This document shows positions 48,111 through 59,442 of a stretch of DNA of 64,000 nt, piece by piece (the stretch's first letter is position 1; every line of letters starts with the position of its first letter). Location: assembly GCA_033961575.1 (NCBI GenBank), contig CM066728.1:31930352-31994351 (forward strand), written 5' to 3'. A model generated the notes under the pieces. It was not told the DNA's origin. It saw only the letters and a list, made by a program, of their open reading frames with translations, and ran no database searches. The DNA is from Aselliscus stoliczkanus. Taxonomy: Eukaryota; Chordata; Mammalia; Chiroptera; Hipposideridae. The position numbers were made by a program, and so were the translations under genes.

Positions 48111-50348
48111 TGAAATTATTTTACTTTGGAAGTTGTTCTTGCTCAATTTCATGGGATATTTTCCATTTCTCTCCTCATTATATTCATGTTTCCCTTTAAT
48201 TCCTTGAACAGAGCATGCACAGATTTGTAATCAATCAAAGACTCAGGGGACCCCTAAGCACACTTCGATGGCAGTTATTGCCTCATGGACAGAGGCAGAA
48301 GAAGCGCTACCTACGTTTAGTGGAGGTGGAAGGAGACACAGAAATGTTGTACCATTTTCTTGCCTTCAACGTCACATTTCCCAAAGACTCAAGGGACCAA
48401 AGGTTCTTTTTGATAAATGTTCTTCAAAATATTTATGTCTTAAAGATTTAGAACTTATTCCTAAAAATAAGCCATTTGGGACGATATCTAAATCGCTTTA
48501 TATCCAGCATTAGCATTCCGGACCTTGCTCTATACAAAGCAAGGAATACATAGTGAGGGAGTTAGTACTTGAGCACAAAAAATGGCCCAGCTTCTTAAAG
48601 TTACGTAAAATCTATTGAGCACTCTATACCTTAGACTCAAACCTTTATCTGTAATATAGTTGGGGCAATTCCCACCACCCAATGACAGTGAAAAAATTTA
48701 GGCATAACAACAACACTTTCTATCCTCTCCTCTTGTCTCCAACAGTCCGAGCAGGAATGCTCACAGGGTGGATATTACAACAAAGACCTCTGACTAGACC
48801 TCCCAACATCACCTGGATTATCCAACCCTTTTTATGTCAACAGTCCAATACCCTACTTTTTTCTGACCTATGAATAGCTCTGGCTGGTGCATATCAAAAG
48901 AATCCACTGCCACAGAGATCGCAGCAATTTTTATAGCTATTTTCTCCAATAAATGGCACAGAGCCAAATACCGATAGCATACCTAGTCCTGATCTCCTTT
49001 CTGCTGAAGATAGAGAAATTGGGAAAACAGTGTTTTCTGAGATGAAATAGTGAAAAGGAAATAGATCATACATAATCACTTTAAATGTTGGTGTCAGCAG
49101 AACTGGAAAAATCCCCTGGCTAAATCCCATGGTGAAAATCCACTAATTTTGAAGGGATTAAATTAACTGAATAATTTTGGATGGGCATATAATAGAAGTA
49201 ACCATTCTGACAGTTAAACTACTCCAGGGAAGGAAACTTAATTTTTAAGTCTCTGGCAATAATTGCAAATAGAATTTGGTATTTTTTTAAGCTACACAAT
49301 TGGGACTGTTTCTTGTGATACAATTTACATTTCTATCATCTCTGCATGCCAGTAGTGTTAACATTTTATTCAAATACAATGTATTCAGTTCAACCATTAC
49401 TGTCTGAAAGCCATTAGATAGTAATCTCCCTATTTACCTTATCAAAAAAGGACCCAGGCATTATTGGATCTGGTTGGCATAATAATCGCTATTTAAAATA
49501 ATAATAATAATAATAATCCCTATGAAAGATTTCCTTTCCCATTTTCAACAAGTGGCCAAGTTCTGAGAATGATATTCATGTATTTAGCAGAGGACAGTGG
49601 CCTGTGGGGTCACTTTCAAGCTATAAGCAGCACAAAACTTTCTCATTTCTCTTGCTTACAACTTTCTGTCTGGTTGGTATGAACGGGAGATATAGAAAGC
49701 TGGCAGACGATAGAGACAGGAAGGAGAAATAAAGGCCGCTTTATGGAGCACATTGCTGACTCTTCCCTTAGAAACCGCTCGCTTGGCCCTCAAAACTGCG
49801 GAGAGAGTTGTGATGGGTTGGCAGCTCCTTTGGGGCAGAGATGTGTGTTGCATTTTGCTCCCGTGCCCTCATTGTCTAGGATGCTGCCAGATATGGACCT
49901 CTCCCTGTTTCCTTGCTGAAGTGGTGGTCAAGTGAAGGAAATGGACCCCAATGGAGCTCACTCCTCCTTTTCTCAAAGACATGTCTTCCCTAATGGACTC
50001 ATTCTTTACCTTTATCACCAAAATGTGAGGGCTTATTGTTTTTTGCCTGTGCTCGTGTCTTGTTTGAGAATTAGGGTATTTCCAGCATGTGACAAAGCAT
50101 GAGATTGTACAGTAGGTTTAGGGCATTGTTCTCTCTCTCTGCTGTTTTCTTTCCTGGTTTGGTTGTGCAGGGTGAGTTCAGAAGGTAGAGTGGATCATAT
50201 TCCTTTGTTCATTACATATTATCATAATTGGTCTTTTCAGGTTTCTTTCTTTTTATTTATATAACTAATACTTCTCCCCATAGACTGGCTTCTGGTTTGT
50301 GATATGCTAAGGCTCCCATTGATAACAGATAACACCTGGAACAAAAAG

Positions 50349-50349
<1 letters not shown>
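48111..50349. other. Unassigned non-coding sequence
   Basis: No gene recognised. 48680-48870 could be a decayed coding remnant (peptide RPPNITWIIQPF in one frame), but I cannot name a parent. An (ATA)n of about 22 bp is at 49496-49517. Confidence 0.4.

Positions 50350-50395
<46 letters not shown>
50350..50395. repeat. (CA)n microsatellite, left part
   Basis: 46 bp of CA dinucleotide directly abutting the palindromic MITE. Confidence 0.97.
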
Positions 50396-50398
<3 letters not shown>

Positions 50399-50590
50399 GG
50401 TGCCAAAAAATGTACACACATTTTTAAGAAAGGAAAAAACTGTATTAAAATTACACTGATGGTAACCACTTTGAGCACCTCTTGTAATTGCAGAAGTCAA
50501 ATGACTTGTATTCATCTTTTGTTATCGGTATATATTATTATAATTTTAATATAGTTTTTCCTTTCTTAAAATGTGTATTCATTTTTTGGC

Positions 50591-50593
<3 letters not shown>
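50396..50593. mobile_element. 198-bp palindromic mariner-type MITE
   Basis: The left arm starts at 50399 (ggtgccaaaaaatgtacaca) and the right arm ends at 50590. The reverse complement of the right arm is gccaaaaaatgaatacacat, and both continue with aagaaaggaaaaa and ttaaaatt. Arms are about 54 bp and the loop about 85 bp. The outermost bases (gaaggtgcc) fit mariner-type ends next to TA. There is no transposase. Confidence 0.8.

Positions 50594-50627
<34 letters not shown>
50594..50627. repeat. (CA)n microsatellite, right part
   Basis: About 34 bp of CA in the same orientation as the left part, then an AT/TG-rich dinucleotide stretch to about 50662. Confidence 0.97.
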
Positions 50628-50629
<2 letters not shown>

Positions 50630-50663
50630 CTCCATATATATATGTGTATGTATATATATCCTT

Positions 50664-51019
50664 GCATAAAGACATCCCAGGGGATTACAGTGATTAAGAT
50701 TCCGGAGAGAGAGAGAAGTAAACTGACCCTCTGTAGCTGCTTCTCTGGCGGAATTTGTTATTCTAACCAAAGGACAAGGACCAGAGAATCAGGCTCTACC
50801 TGAGCACAGCAAGATAAACTGGAGAAGTTTCTGGCAGTCTCACGGGGCTGGAAACCTGAGTGGCCTCAACACTCCTTCAGTTTTCCCTAAAGACATTCAT
50901 CAAATTCTGGAGCTACACTGACTGTAAGCTTACAAAGCTCAACAGAAAGCCTTTGAAAAGCAGAAAGGACTTTGGGGTAATCTCACACTAAGGATGAAAC
51001 AAAGAATAGAGTTTAGGGT
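50664..51019. other. Unique non-coding sequence
   Basis: No gene or repeat recognised. Confidence 0.45.
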
Positions 51020-51840
51020 TTACCAAGATGGAGGACCTAATGACCATACCTAGGAGCAGGAATGAACCAAAGGTAAACTGGACTTATAAAAATGGCATTT
51101 AAGCACTCTTTAAAAAAAACCTCAGTCCCAATTGAATTAAGGAATTCAACATAGTCTCTACTGTGTAAGCTTTAGAAAGGAAAGGGTGAATCAACCCTGG
51201 TGAAAGATAACATCATTTGAAATCTCTAAAATTTTCAAATCTACAATGTTCAGTATAGAATAAAACTAGAGTTAAGAAGAAAAGTGATTGATAATCAAGA
51301 GATAAAATAATTAATAGAAGCAGACTTAGGATTTCAAAATAAATAAGATCAATATAAAAATAAAATGAGAAAAAAGGGATGGAACTACTGAATGGAAACA
51401 ATAAAGCACTATAACAAATAATTTGCATCCATATTTTAAAAGAGGCAAATTGGCTTTCTAGAACTGCAAAGTAAGTATTGCAGAGGCTCTGCTTTTAGTT
51501 TAGAAGTAGTGAACTAATAAACCTATCCTCCAAATAACAACTATGAATTCTGAAAAACATACAAAACAAGGGGAAGAAAACTATCTGGAGACTCTGGAGA
51601 TCGAAAAACACAGGCCGATTATGGGCTCGGAAACTCAGAAAAGTGATCAGCATAGAATGAATTCCCTGTTTTTATCACTTTACCCTGAGGTAAACAGATG
51701 CGGTGGCAACAGTATCAGATCTCTAAAACTCAATAAGAAAATTCATCAACTTACTGTCCAGAGGGAGCAGGGAAAGGAGTATGGGGCAACCACAGTCACT
51801 GAAGAATGAAAAGGGAACCTTGGAAGGGAGAAAGCCAGAG
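51020..51840 (+). repeat. Possible L1/HAL1 5' region
   Basis: Begins ttaccaagatggaggacc, reminiscent of the AAGATGG-type start of LINE leaders, and continues A-rich (aaaataaataagatcaata). Assignment rests on composition and a few motifs only. Confidence 0.3.
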
Positions 51841-52384
51841 AGAATTACACCCTAATTCTGTATAACAACTTAGCCCAAGTCTATGACTGATCAATGCATT
51901 ATGCATCCTGCAGAGAACTGGAAGGAGCTTGTACCTAAAACTTAGAGAACTAAATTGAGAACCAAGCCATCACCCTCCACAGGCACCATGGTATGCAATC
52001 TGAGTCTAATTATTAATGAGTATGATTTTCCATGTTCCAGCTTTGGAAGTCAGAATGGGCTCAAAATCATGCCTCAAATGGGATGTCAGGATTATCACAG
52101 GATCTGATCATTAACAGGTGTGTGTTGGGACTCTCTTATGGCTTTAGCTGCCACCAGTTGTGGAAAGAGGTTCAGGAATATAGTTTTAATCATTGATTCA
52201 TCCATCATTCCCCAGTCCCCTACTATGTTTCACAACAATCCAGCTCTCTGTACTCACCAACGTGTCAGTCTCATCTTAGCAGGATATAAATATGCAGTGA
52301 TAACCTGGCCTGAGCTCCGAGAGAAAGTTATTTGAATGTCAGCTCCTGGCCTGTGGGAAGGAGATATCCCATAGAGGCTTGGAA
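51841..52384. other. Unique non-coding sequence
   Basis: No gene or clear repeat recognised. Confidence 0.45.
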
Positions 52385-52485
52385 CAGGCACCATGCTTTT
52401 TGTCTGCCATATCTTCAGTTGCTAGCACAGTGCCTGACTTTGGGCTTGCATAGGAAATATTTGTGAACTGAGTTGAATTTATGTG
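52385..52485 (+). repeat. L2 LINE 3' end, diverged
   Basis: 'ttgctagcacagtgcctgac' followed by aggaaatatttgtgaactga fits the L2 terminus. Confidence 0.6.
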
Positions 52486-52739
52486 AGGACTTTGGTGAAA
52501 AATTGTAACTTCACCCCAATTCTGCAGGATATATATTTCTTGCGAGCTATCACCTGTAATGGCTAAAACCTATCATTCCTGGCTGGAATGATATATATAA
52601 AGTAAGAGCACTGTTTTCAATTCTTGTGCAAGATTCAAATTCCTGCTGGAATAACATAGATTGTGTAGCTCACACCACATGCACCACTATGAACAAACAC
52701 TTTCCACACAACTCATTAAGTCCCAGGCATTTCCACAAA

Positions 52740-53275
52740 AGAAATAAAAACATGCGGCCTCCTAAAGACAGACACAATTGCTTATAGCAGCTTTACTCAT
52801 AATAGCCCCAAACTGGAAATAATCCAAAATCCCGTCAACAGATAAACAGGTAAACATTTTGTGGCATATCCATAGAATGGAATATTCTTCAGCAATAAAA
52901 AAAGAACAATCTTTGAATAGATACAACATGGATAAATCCAAAAATTATGGGGAACAAAAAAAAGCCAGACACAAAAGAGTACATACTGGATGCTATCCAT
53001 GTACATGAAATCCTAGGATAGGCAAAACTAATCCATACTGGCAGAAAACTAATCAGTGGCTGCCTGGGCCACGGTGGAGGGGGCTGACTGCAAAGAAGCA
53101 CGTGGGAGCTTTGGGGATGGTGGGAGTGTTCTGTATCTTGACTGTAATAGAGGTTACAGGGATCTGTATACACATTTGTCAAAACTGATCAAACTGTATA
53201 ATTAAAATGAGTATATTTTATTGTATGAAAATTAAATCTCAACAAAATTGGCCAAAAATAAAAAAGTAAATCCCA
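52740..53275 (+). mobile_element. Old L1 3'UTR
   Basis: 'ccataga.atggaatattct', tcagcaataaaaaaagaac, 'gtggctgcctgggccacggt', 'tgactgtaatagaggttaca' and an A-rich end (caaaaataaaaaag) are the usual order of an L1M-type 3'UTR. Confidence 0.8.
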
Positions 53276-54754
53276 CATTTTTCAGTATTTAGTTTTCAGA
53301 CAATCGGCTGGATCCCAACATCCAATGCCTGCTCCAGTACAGGCACTGTAATGAAGCAAGCTATGACATTCCAACGCCTGCGCTCTAGCCAGCTGCTGGA
53401 TTAGAGCCCCGGGACTGCCTTCCTCTCAAACTCAATGACATTCCAGGTCTAGAGGTCCACTATTCTGAAGGTTTGTTTACAGAATCCTATAGAGGTGCTG
53501 GGAGGGGATGATGAGGTATTGGTTAACAAAGCAGCCCATGAAGAGCTGTTGAATTCCAAGCTTGGCACAGTGCCCTTTGAATGAATGAATAAAACAAAAG
53601 TAAAAGAAGAGTATTCCCAAAGGAAACAGATCTCTAGAACAGTGTATATGCAAGCAGGGAAAGAAACGGTGGCTTTAACCGTCAAGCCAGGAAGTGCCTC
53701 AGTACTGGTTCTTAGAGAAAACCCAGCCTGTGATGTGCACAAATGAAGCATTTGTAAATCCTGGCAGTGTCCTTCCTGGGCTGGGTGAACAGAGCAATCC
53801 CCACTGTAGCAGGTTTCCTAGTGAGGGACATTTGATTTCCTGTGTCCCTGCAACTCCCAACAAGATGCATCTCCAGCCAGGACCAGCCTGCAAAGTGCAA
53901 CTCTCATTTCCCTAAAACTCCTCGCAGAGCATCTGGCCTCTCCCACTATGCTCACAGGCAGGCCTATTTTCTCTGGCCCCATGTGTCTCTTGCTTCCCAC
54001 TACAGAGGTGTATGCACATCCCAAATCAATTAATCAGCAAGTTTCTTCTCAATGACAGTCAACAAAGACATTCTAAACATGGCTTCACTTAGTTTGCACA
54101 GCTCCCATAGTCCTCCTTGGCTCATATGCAACCCATCTGTTGATGAAAAATTAATGACACACAGTGTGTCACATATGCCCATACATTCATGGTGAGATTC
54201 CAGCTAGAAGTCATGCTTTTGGGGAAGCTTCAGAGGAGTACGTGGAACAGGCTCTGTTGGCTCTCCCCACTTAATAAAAGATTCCATGCCTTGGCTCCTT
54301 GGAAAAACATCTGATCAGAAATAGCAAAATGTCCTGCTAAGTAAACCAACATGATAAAGGAAAATCATTAGCACAATTAAGCTGCAGATGTTGGAAAGGA
54401 TGATGGAGGGGCTTTATATGGGGGGTGTTAAGACCACCTCAGGGAAACCAATGATGCTTTCAGGAGGGTAGGACAGGGGGCATTTTGCTTGGCACCAAAC
54501 TCCTGTGATGCTGTGGGTTAACAGGTGGCCAATTACCTTGAGGGGAGTCAAACCCAAATTCAACATATTTGACCAACTGCTAGTTGCTTTCCCAAAAGTA
54601 AGAGCGTTGGCAACGGAATTTCTTGGATCCCCTCAAAAAGACACGTTTGAACTACGAGGTAAGGGATAACCATGTTTTCGGGTATTTCCCCCCACTTCCT
54701 GAGATGGCAGTTTGCATTACCACCCCTTCCCCACCCATTTGAAGAATCACTGCC
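53276..54754. other. Unique non-coding sequence
   Basis: No gene recognised. A decayed L2/MIR-like tail may be present at about 53560-53600 (gaatgaatgaataaaac). Confidence 0.5.
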
Positions 54755-54870
54755 GTGTGAAAGGGTTTGGACTGAGGATCATGAGACCTACTTTCTACTC
54801 CTGGCTTGACTAAGGAGGGGCTACAGGACCTTAGGTAAGTTACTTATCTTTTCTGGGCATGGCAAGTAGA
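54755..54870 (+). repeat. MIR SINE fragment
   Basis: 'gatcatgagacctactttct', then 'gaccttaggtaagttactta', then tcttttctgggcat, fits the MIR plus strand. Confidence 0.65.
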
Positions 54871-56120
54871 CCACACTTGGGACTTCCCTAGTTTCTTCCA
54901 GATCTTTCCATGTTGTTTCCATTCTGTCTTCCAAAAGGCTCCTTTAACTTGTCCTCTAGAAATAACCATTTCCCTGGCCCTGAGTTGAGGGCCAATGCTG
55001 CTGCTGCTCCCAGTTGGCATTTGATCAACTTTAATGAACAAATGAACAGAGTGCCACATGGATAAACAAATTCCTGACTCCTCCCTGCATGCTGGCTCTC
55101 TCTGTGGGCTGCCATTTCTTCCCATCAAACAGGGATGTTAAAAGTAACTTAAACTGTGCTCAGCTAACCAGTTCTTATTCAGAACCTTCTGTATCAGGTA
55201 TCAAAGAAGGCCGGTACATGCAGTTATCAAAACATCTGGACAAGATTCCTGCCCATAAGAAACTATCTATTTCCTTAACCTAGTCTCTGACCACAAAGAG
55301 ATTTAAATAATAGAAGTTTAATATATAGAATTAAGTTATGATAAAACAGTAACTATACGATATAAGAGAACCTCATAAGGTACCATAAGGATGAGGGAGA
55401 GTATCCAAGGAAGAATGAACTTGGAAGAGGATTCCCCCTCCTCAAAGCTGGGGTTCATACCTGGTTGGAGAAGGTGTAGCTGGAGTACATTGGATGGAAG
55501 AGAAGTTTGTTGGTTTGCCCAGGTCAGAGCCGGTCCCTAGTTGCTGGGAGAGCAGGAAACAGCCTTCTGGAAAGTCGGTAAGCCACAGCCAGTGACCAGA
55601 TGTAGAGAATGCTTCTGTTTAGAGGAGACTTGGCACACCCAGTGTCCATAGCAGGATTGCAAACTTGAGGGGAAGGAGTCGCGTGAGCAGGGAATCAGGA
55701 CACAGGTGAGGTGTAGTCAGTAGTCAAGGGAGTGGGCATACAGAGGGGCTAGAGGTACTGCCCTGGACAAGAGGCCTAGAATCTGCAGTGCCGATACTGG
55801 GAGGGCTGAGGGAGACTAAGTGTTCACCAAGCCAGGCCGGAGCTGCAAGGGCGTCAAAGGACGGTGTGTTCCCGATCCACGGTTGGGGCAGGGCACCACC
55901 AGGAGCCCTAACATCCAGGGTGCCAAACAGGACCGCTGCTGGAATCTGTAGTTCTCCTTCCTCCTGCATTGTCCCTGCAGCACCCTCCGCTGGGAAAGCT
56001 TAACATGGCGCTCACTACAGGAAAAGAGCTTAAATAGATTCCACCATTATTGCAGCGCAGGTATTGAAGGGGACATTGAGAGCAGAGGCAAAAGCAGATA
56101 TTAGGAGAGTCCTGAACTAG
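54871..56120. other. Unique non-coding sequence
   Basis: No gene recognised. The open frames are short. Confidence 0.5.
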
Positions 56121-56305
56121 GTAGGGCTCAGACATTCTGAGTACGCCTGTGTGACCTTGGGCATGAGACTTGGTGTTGGTTTCAGTTTATTCATTTAGAA
56201 AATAGAAATAATCCTTGTGCAACTTACTAAACAGGAACACTGTGAGGATCAAATACAATCAGGCGTATGAAAGGGCACTGTAAACTGTAAAGCACTACAC
56301 TTTCC
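56121..56305 (+). repeat. MIR SINE
   Basis: 'gtgtgaccttgggcatgaga', 'ggtttcagtttattcattta', 'aacactgtgaggatcaaata' and gtaaactgtaaagcac follow MIR order. Confidence 0.75.
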
Positions 56306-58600
56306 CAACGGGTCACTGCAGTGTTAACTGTATTCCATATGACATCCGCTGCCCCGTCAAGCTGGGTGATGTTCCGCCTGGTGTTAAGGCCACAGAGAGG
56401 AGGCCCTGTCTTATTTTTTAATTCCTGGCACTGAACACACTCACTGGCACAAAGCAGGCAGTTCATTAATCTTTGTTACCAGAACTATAATAACAAAGAC
56501 TGTTTTGCTTCCTTATTGACTGACAGTCTCATTAACAGAGGAGCTGAAGCTGAAGGTGACACGATGCCTAGCCATCAAGCACCAGTCGTAGCGCCTCAGC
56601 AGTCGCCCACACTCATGTTTCTGCATCGTTCTTCCTGCCCTGGAAAGCTGCTGGAGGAGTCAGTAGGGAGAGCCTCTGTGCCCCTGATCAGCCACTTCCT
56701 TAGGACCTGGGGCAGGGCCTTTAGTGTAGATCTGATATTCAAGCAGAACAAGCGTTCCAGCAGGACCCCACTGGTTGGCCTAGTAAATAGTTGGAGAACA
56801 AATAAATGTATAAAGGAATGAATAAATAAGCACACAGAGTTGTCCAGCTAAGGCCTTGCCCGGGTCTTACTTGAATATAATCATAAGGCTACCAAATCCA
56901 TTTTCCCTTAAATAGAACGCCTTTTAAAAAAACACACACACAAAAATTTTTGTCCACTCCTTTCTCCATATTCCCTTCCTTCTTCTTTTTTTTTTTTTTT
57001 TTTAGTACATGAAGAAATGTGGGTATATATGCAAAGCAACAGCTAATGTATTCATTGATTTACTGTATTTTTGCAGCAGAAACCTCATCGTGGAATATAC
57101 CAGGGCTGTCTGGGTGTCTTGGGCACTGCTGTCTAAGGTCTGAAGCTGTCTGAGGTCTGATGAGTATCTCTCTGCGTGAAGGGCAAGTTCCTAGTGGTTT
57201 AGGTTCCCGTTCTGCCTGTCCTGAGACTGCTGCTGAGGAAGGAAGCCGGGCACAAGCTGTGGCTGGAGGCAGTAAAAGCTCAGGATATGCTGATTGGTCG
57301 GGGAGAGGAACCTCTGCCATCTGGCTCTTCTCTCCCACAATGTCAGCTCTGAAGGAGAAGCAGGAAAAGGCAAGCAAATTTAATTACCCTGAAACATACC
57401 CTGGGATGTTTCAGAGTTCCCTGCAGGGGACTGAAATGTTGCATACTCTTTAAAGCTAAGCATCATTAATATAATTAGAAAAATTTTTTGTCCTGCCTAT
57501 AACACATTTTGTGGGTGACGTTCAGCCAATAAGCACTTACACAGATTTGGGCATGGTAGTGGTTCATTGTGTGAGGCAGAAACAACCGGACATTGCAGAA
57601 TGAGTTTTCTCTGCTTCAGATACACACGGGGATAGGCGAAACTAACTCATGGAAGAAAGCTTTCATTCATTCACTCCCCTGTCAGAAGCAAACCCTGTGG
57701 CTTTCATGTGATGTGAATCACCTCCCCTTGCAGATAACTAGACATATTTAGAAATGGAGGCACAAAAGTAGCCCTGAAGCGGCTTGTATGTCTGTTACTA
57801 GAGCACATCAGGGTAACTTGATCTGTCAGTGAATATCTCAGCCCCCTTTTTCTCATTTTCCTACTTAGCCATGTTGCATTATAAATCTTAATCTGGAAAG
57901 AGAGGAGCACTGTTTTTGATTTCCTTCCACAAATTCAGCAAATGGTCAAAAGACAGAATCATGTCAGGCTATCAGAGGTCTGCTCATACCACGTTAGCTC
58001 CCCTAGGGAGCTCGAGGGAGAGGTTAAAGTTCAAGGTCTCACTCAGAAAGGGAGAGGAAGGTGAGTATGAGGTCAATTTCTATCTTGCCAGGAACTTGTC
58101 TCACTGTTCTGTTGTGGCAGGGGTGTAACCAATGAGCCTCTGAAATTCACTCAGCAATGTCTCCCCCATTTTCAGAGAAATGGATATTTTGCTTTTTTAG
58201 AATGGATGGTTAGACGTGTCAAACTGATCTTTGGAGAGAGTGGGACTCATTGATTTAAAGCCTTCTCTTACTCAATGCCCACTTGAGAGCTGAAAGGTAT
58301 GAAATGATGCCTCTGATATTTTTGTCCATCACTCTCTCTACACCTGTTTACCACTGAAAAATAAGACAGATTTGCTATAAAGAGCTATAAGGGACAGAGC
58401 GGAAATTGCAAGTGCATTTAATGGCACTTGACTAGACAACCTCCAAATGTCCAATCTTGTCTTGCCAATCACTCCTCAACCCTTGACATTCCCAAGGGTG
58501 CCGCATACAGAAAGACTAACAGCAAATGGTAAACAAAGTGACCCTTTATGGTTACTTTTCAGAGTTTGAAACCTAAGAGCTTTAACTTTTACCTAAGGCT
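56306..58600. other. Unique non-coding sequence
   Basis: No gene recognised. A T run lies at about 56983-57003. Open frames up to about 105 codons on opposite strands overlap and lack domains. Confidence 0.5.
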
Positions 58601-58619
58601 AACTTAAGAGTAAATTCCA

Positions 58620-59072
58620 GGCCGGCCGAGTGGCGCATTGGTTAAGCGCTGGTTTTGGGATGCCAGCGGCCCCGGTTCGGATCCCACATGAGGGCCAGTG
58701 ACACTGCCCTCTACAGCTAACAACAGCTCCACCTGGAGCTGGGCTGTGCGAGCCCCGGTGATGGTGTGGGCTGCAGCCCCTGCTGCAGTGGGCTGCCATA
58801 GGCTACAGTGAGTGGCCCGCAGCCAGCGTGAGGGGCTGGCAGCCAAGCGTGAGCTGCCAATATCCGCGATGAGCGACATCCAGAGGCCGGCGACGGATCT
58901 GCCTCATCCGGGAAGAGCGCAATGACGATACCAACAGTGAAGCAACATCCTCCGCAACTAGACTGAAGAACAAGAAGACGGCAACTTATCTGTTCCCCTT
59001 CCCCGATTCCCCAACGCTGTTCCCCTCCACCAATTCCCCAATAAAATCTTTAAAAAAAAAAAAAAAAAAAAA
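58620..59072 (+). mobile_element. Long tRNA-derived SINE, young subfamily, best copy
   Basis: Full length. Box A-like ggccgagtggcg is at the 5' end and box B ggttcggatcc at 58674-58684. A body of about 300 bp is followed by CCCCAATAAAATCTTT and about 20 A. AATAAA plus TCTTT is the arrangement of T+ class SINEs, in which a polymerase III transcript can be polyadenylated. The target duplication agagtaaattcca is at 58607-58619 and 59073-59085, perfect. By eye it differs from the copy at 7544 at only a few percent of positions. Confidence 0.95.
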
Positions 59073-59085
59073 AGAGTAAATTCCA

Positions 59086-59305
59086 CTCTTAAGGCATAAG
59101 GATCCTCCTGCCCTCCTCTTCCGCTTGCCTCAGTTTCAACTCAAATTCGGGACTATAACTAGTCATTGCCACACAGCACGAGGCTAAAGCAATGATACTT
59201 TGCTGAGGCAGAGAAAGATAGCTAGGCCCTGAGGGATCCCGGTTTCCACTGGCAATTCTAAACCATGGAATAAAAGCAGGAAGTATAATAGAGGATCATC
59301 AAGAA
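59086..59305. other. Short unique spacer between two opposed SINEs
   Basis: No gene or repeat recognised. Confidence 0.5.
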
Positions 59306-59321
59306 GAGAAATTGTCTTTTT

Positions 59322-59426
59322 TTTTTTTTTTTTAGGGCAGTGTCACTGGCCCTCATATGTGGGACCGAACCGGGGCCGCTGGCTTCCCAAGCCAGCACTT
59401 AACCACCGCGCCACTCGGCTGGCCCT
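59322..59426 (-). mobile_element. Short head-only tRNA-derived SINE
   Basis: Poly(T), then gggcagtgtcactggccctc to ccactcggctggccc. The target duplication gagaaattgtcttttt starts at 59306 and 59427. It is opposed to the long SINE 250 bp upstream. Confidence 0.93.
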
Positions 59427-59442
59427 GAGAAATTGTCTTTTT

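Noticed and set aside
48680..48873. Possible retroviral envelope remnant (peptide NITWIIQPF)
   Set aside because: Too short and without LTRs, other retroviral genes or a primer-binding site nearby.
50237..50803. Open frames with CVCVCV or THTHTH tracts
   Set aside because: Translations of the (CA)n repeat and MITE arms.
57060..57453. Overlapping open frames on both strands near 57.2 kb
   Set aside because: No domain, splice context or repeat-free homology recognised. Frames on both strands suggest chance.
58620..58700. tRNA gene
   Set aside because: Box A and B motifs are present, but there is no complete cloverleaf or acceptor stem and the sequence continues into a SINE body with target duplications.
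7544..59426. CRISPR-like spaced repeats
   Set aside because: The repeated units are dispersed SINEs kilobases apart with their own target duplications, in a mammalian sequence.
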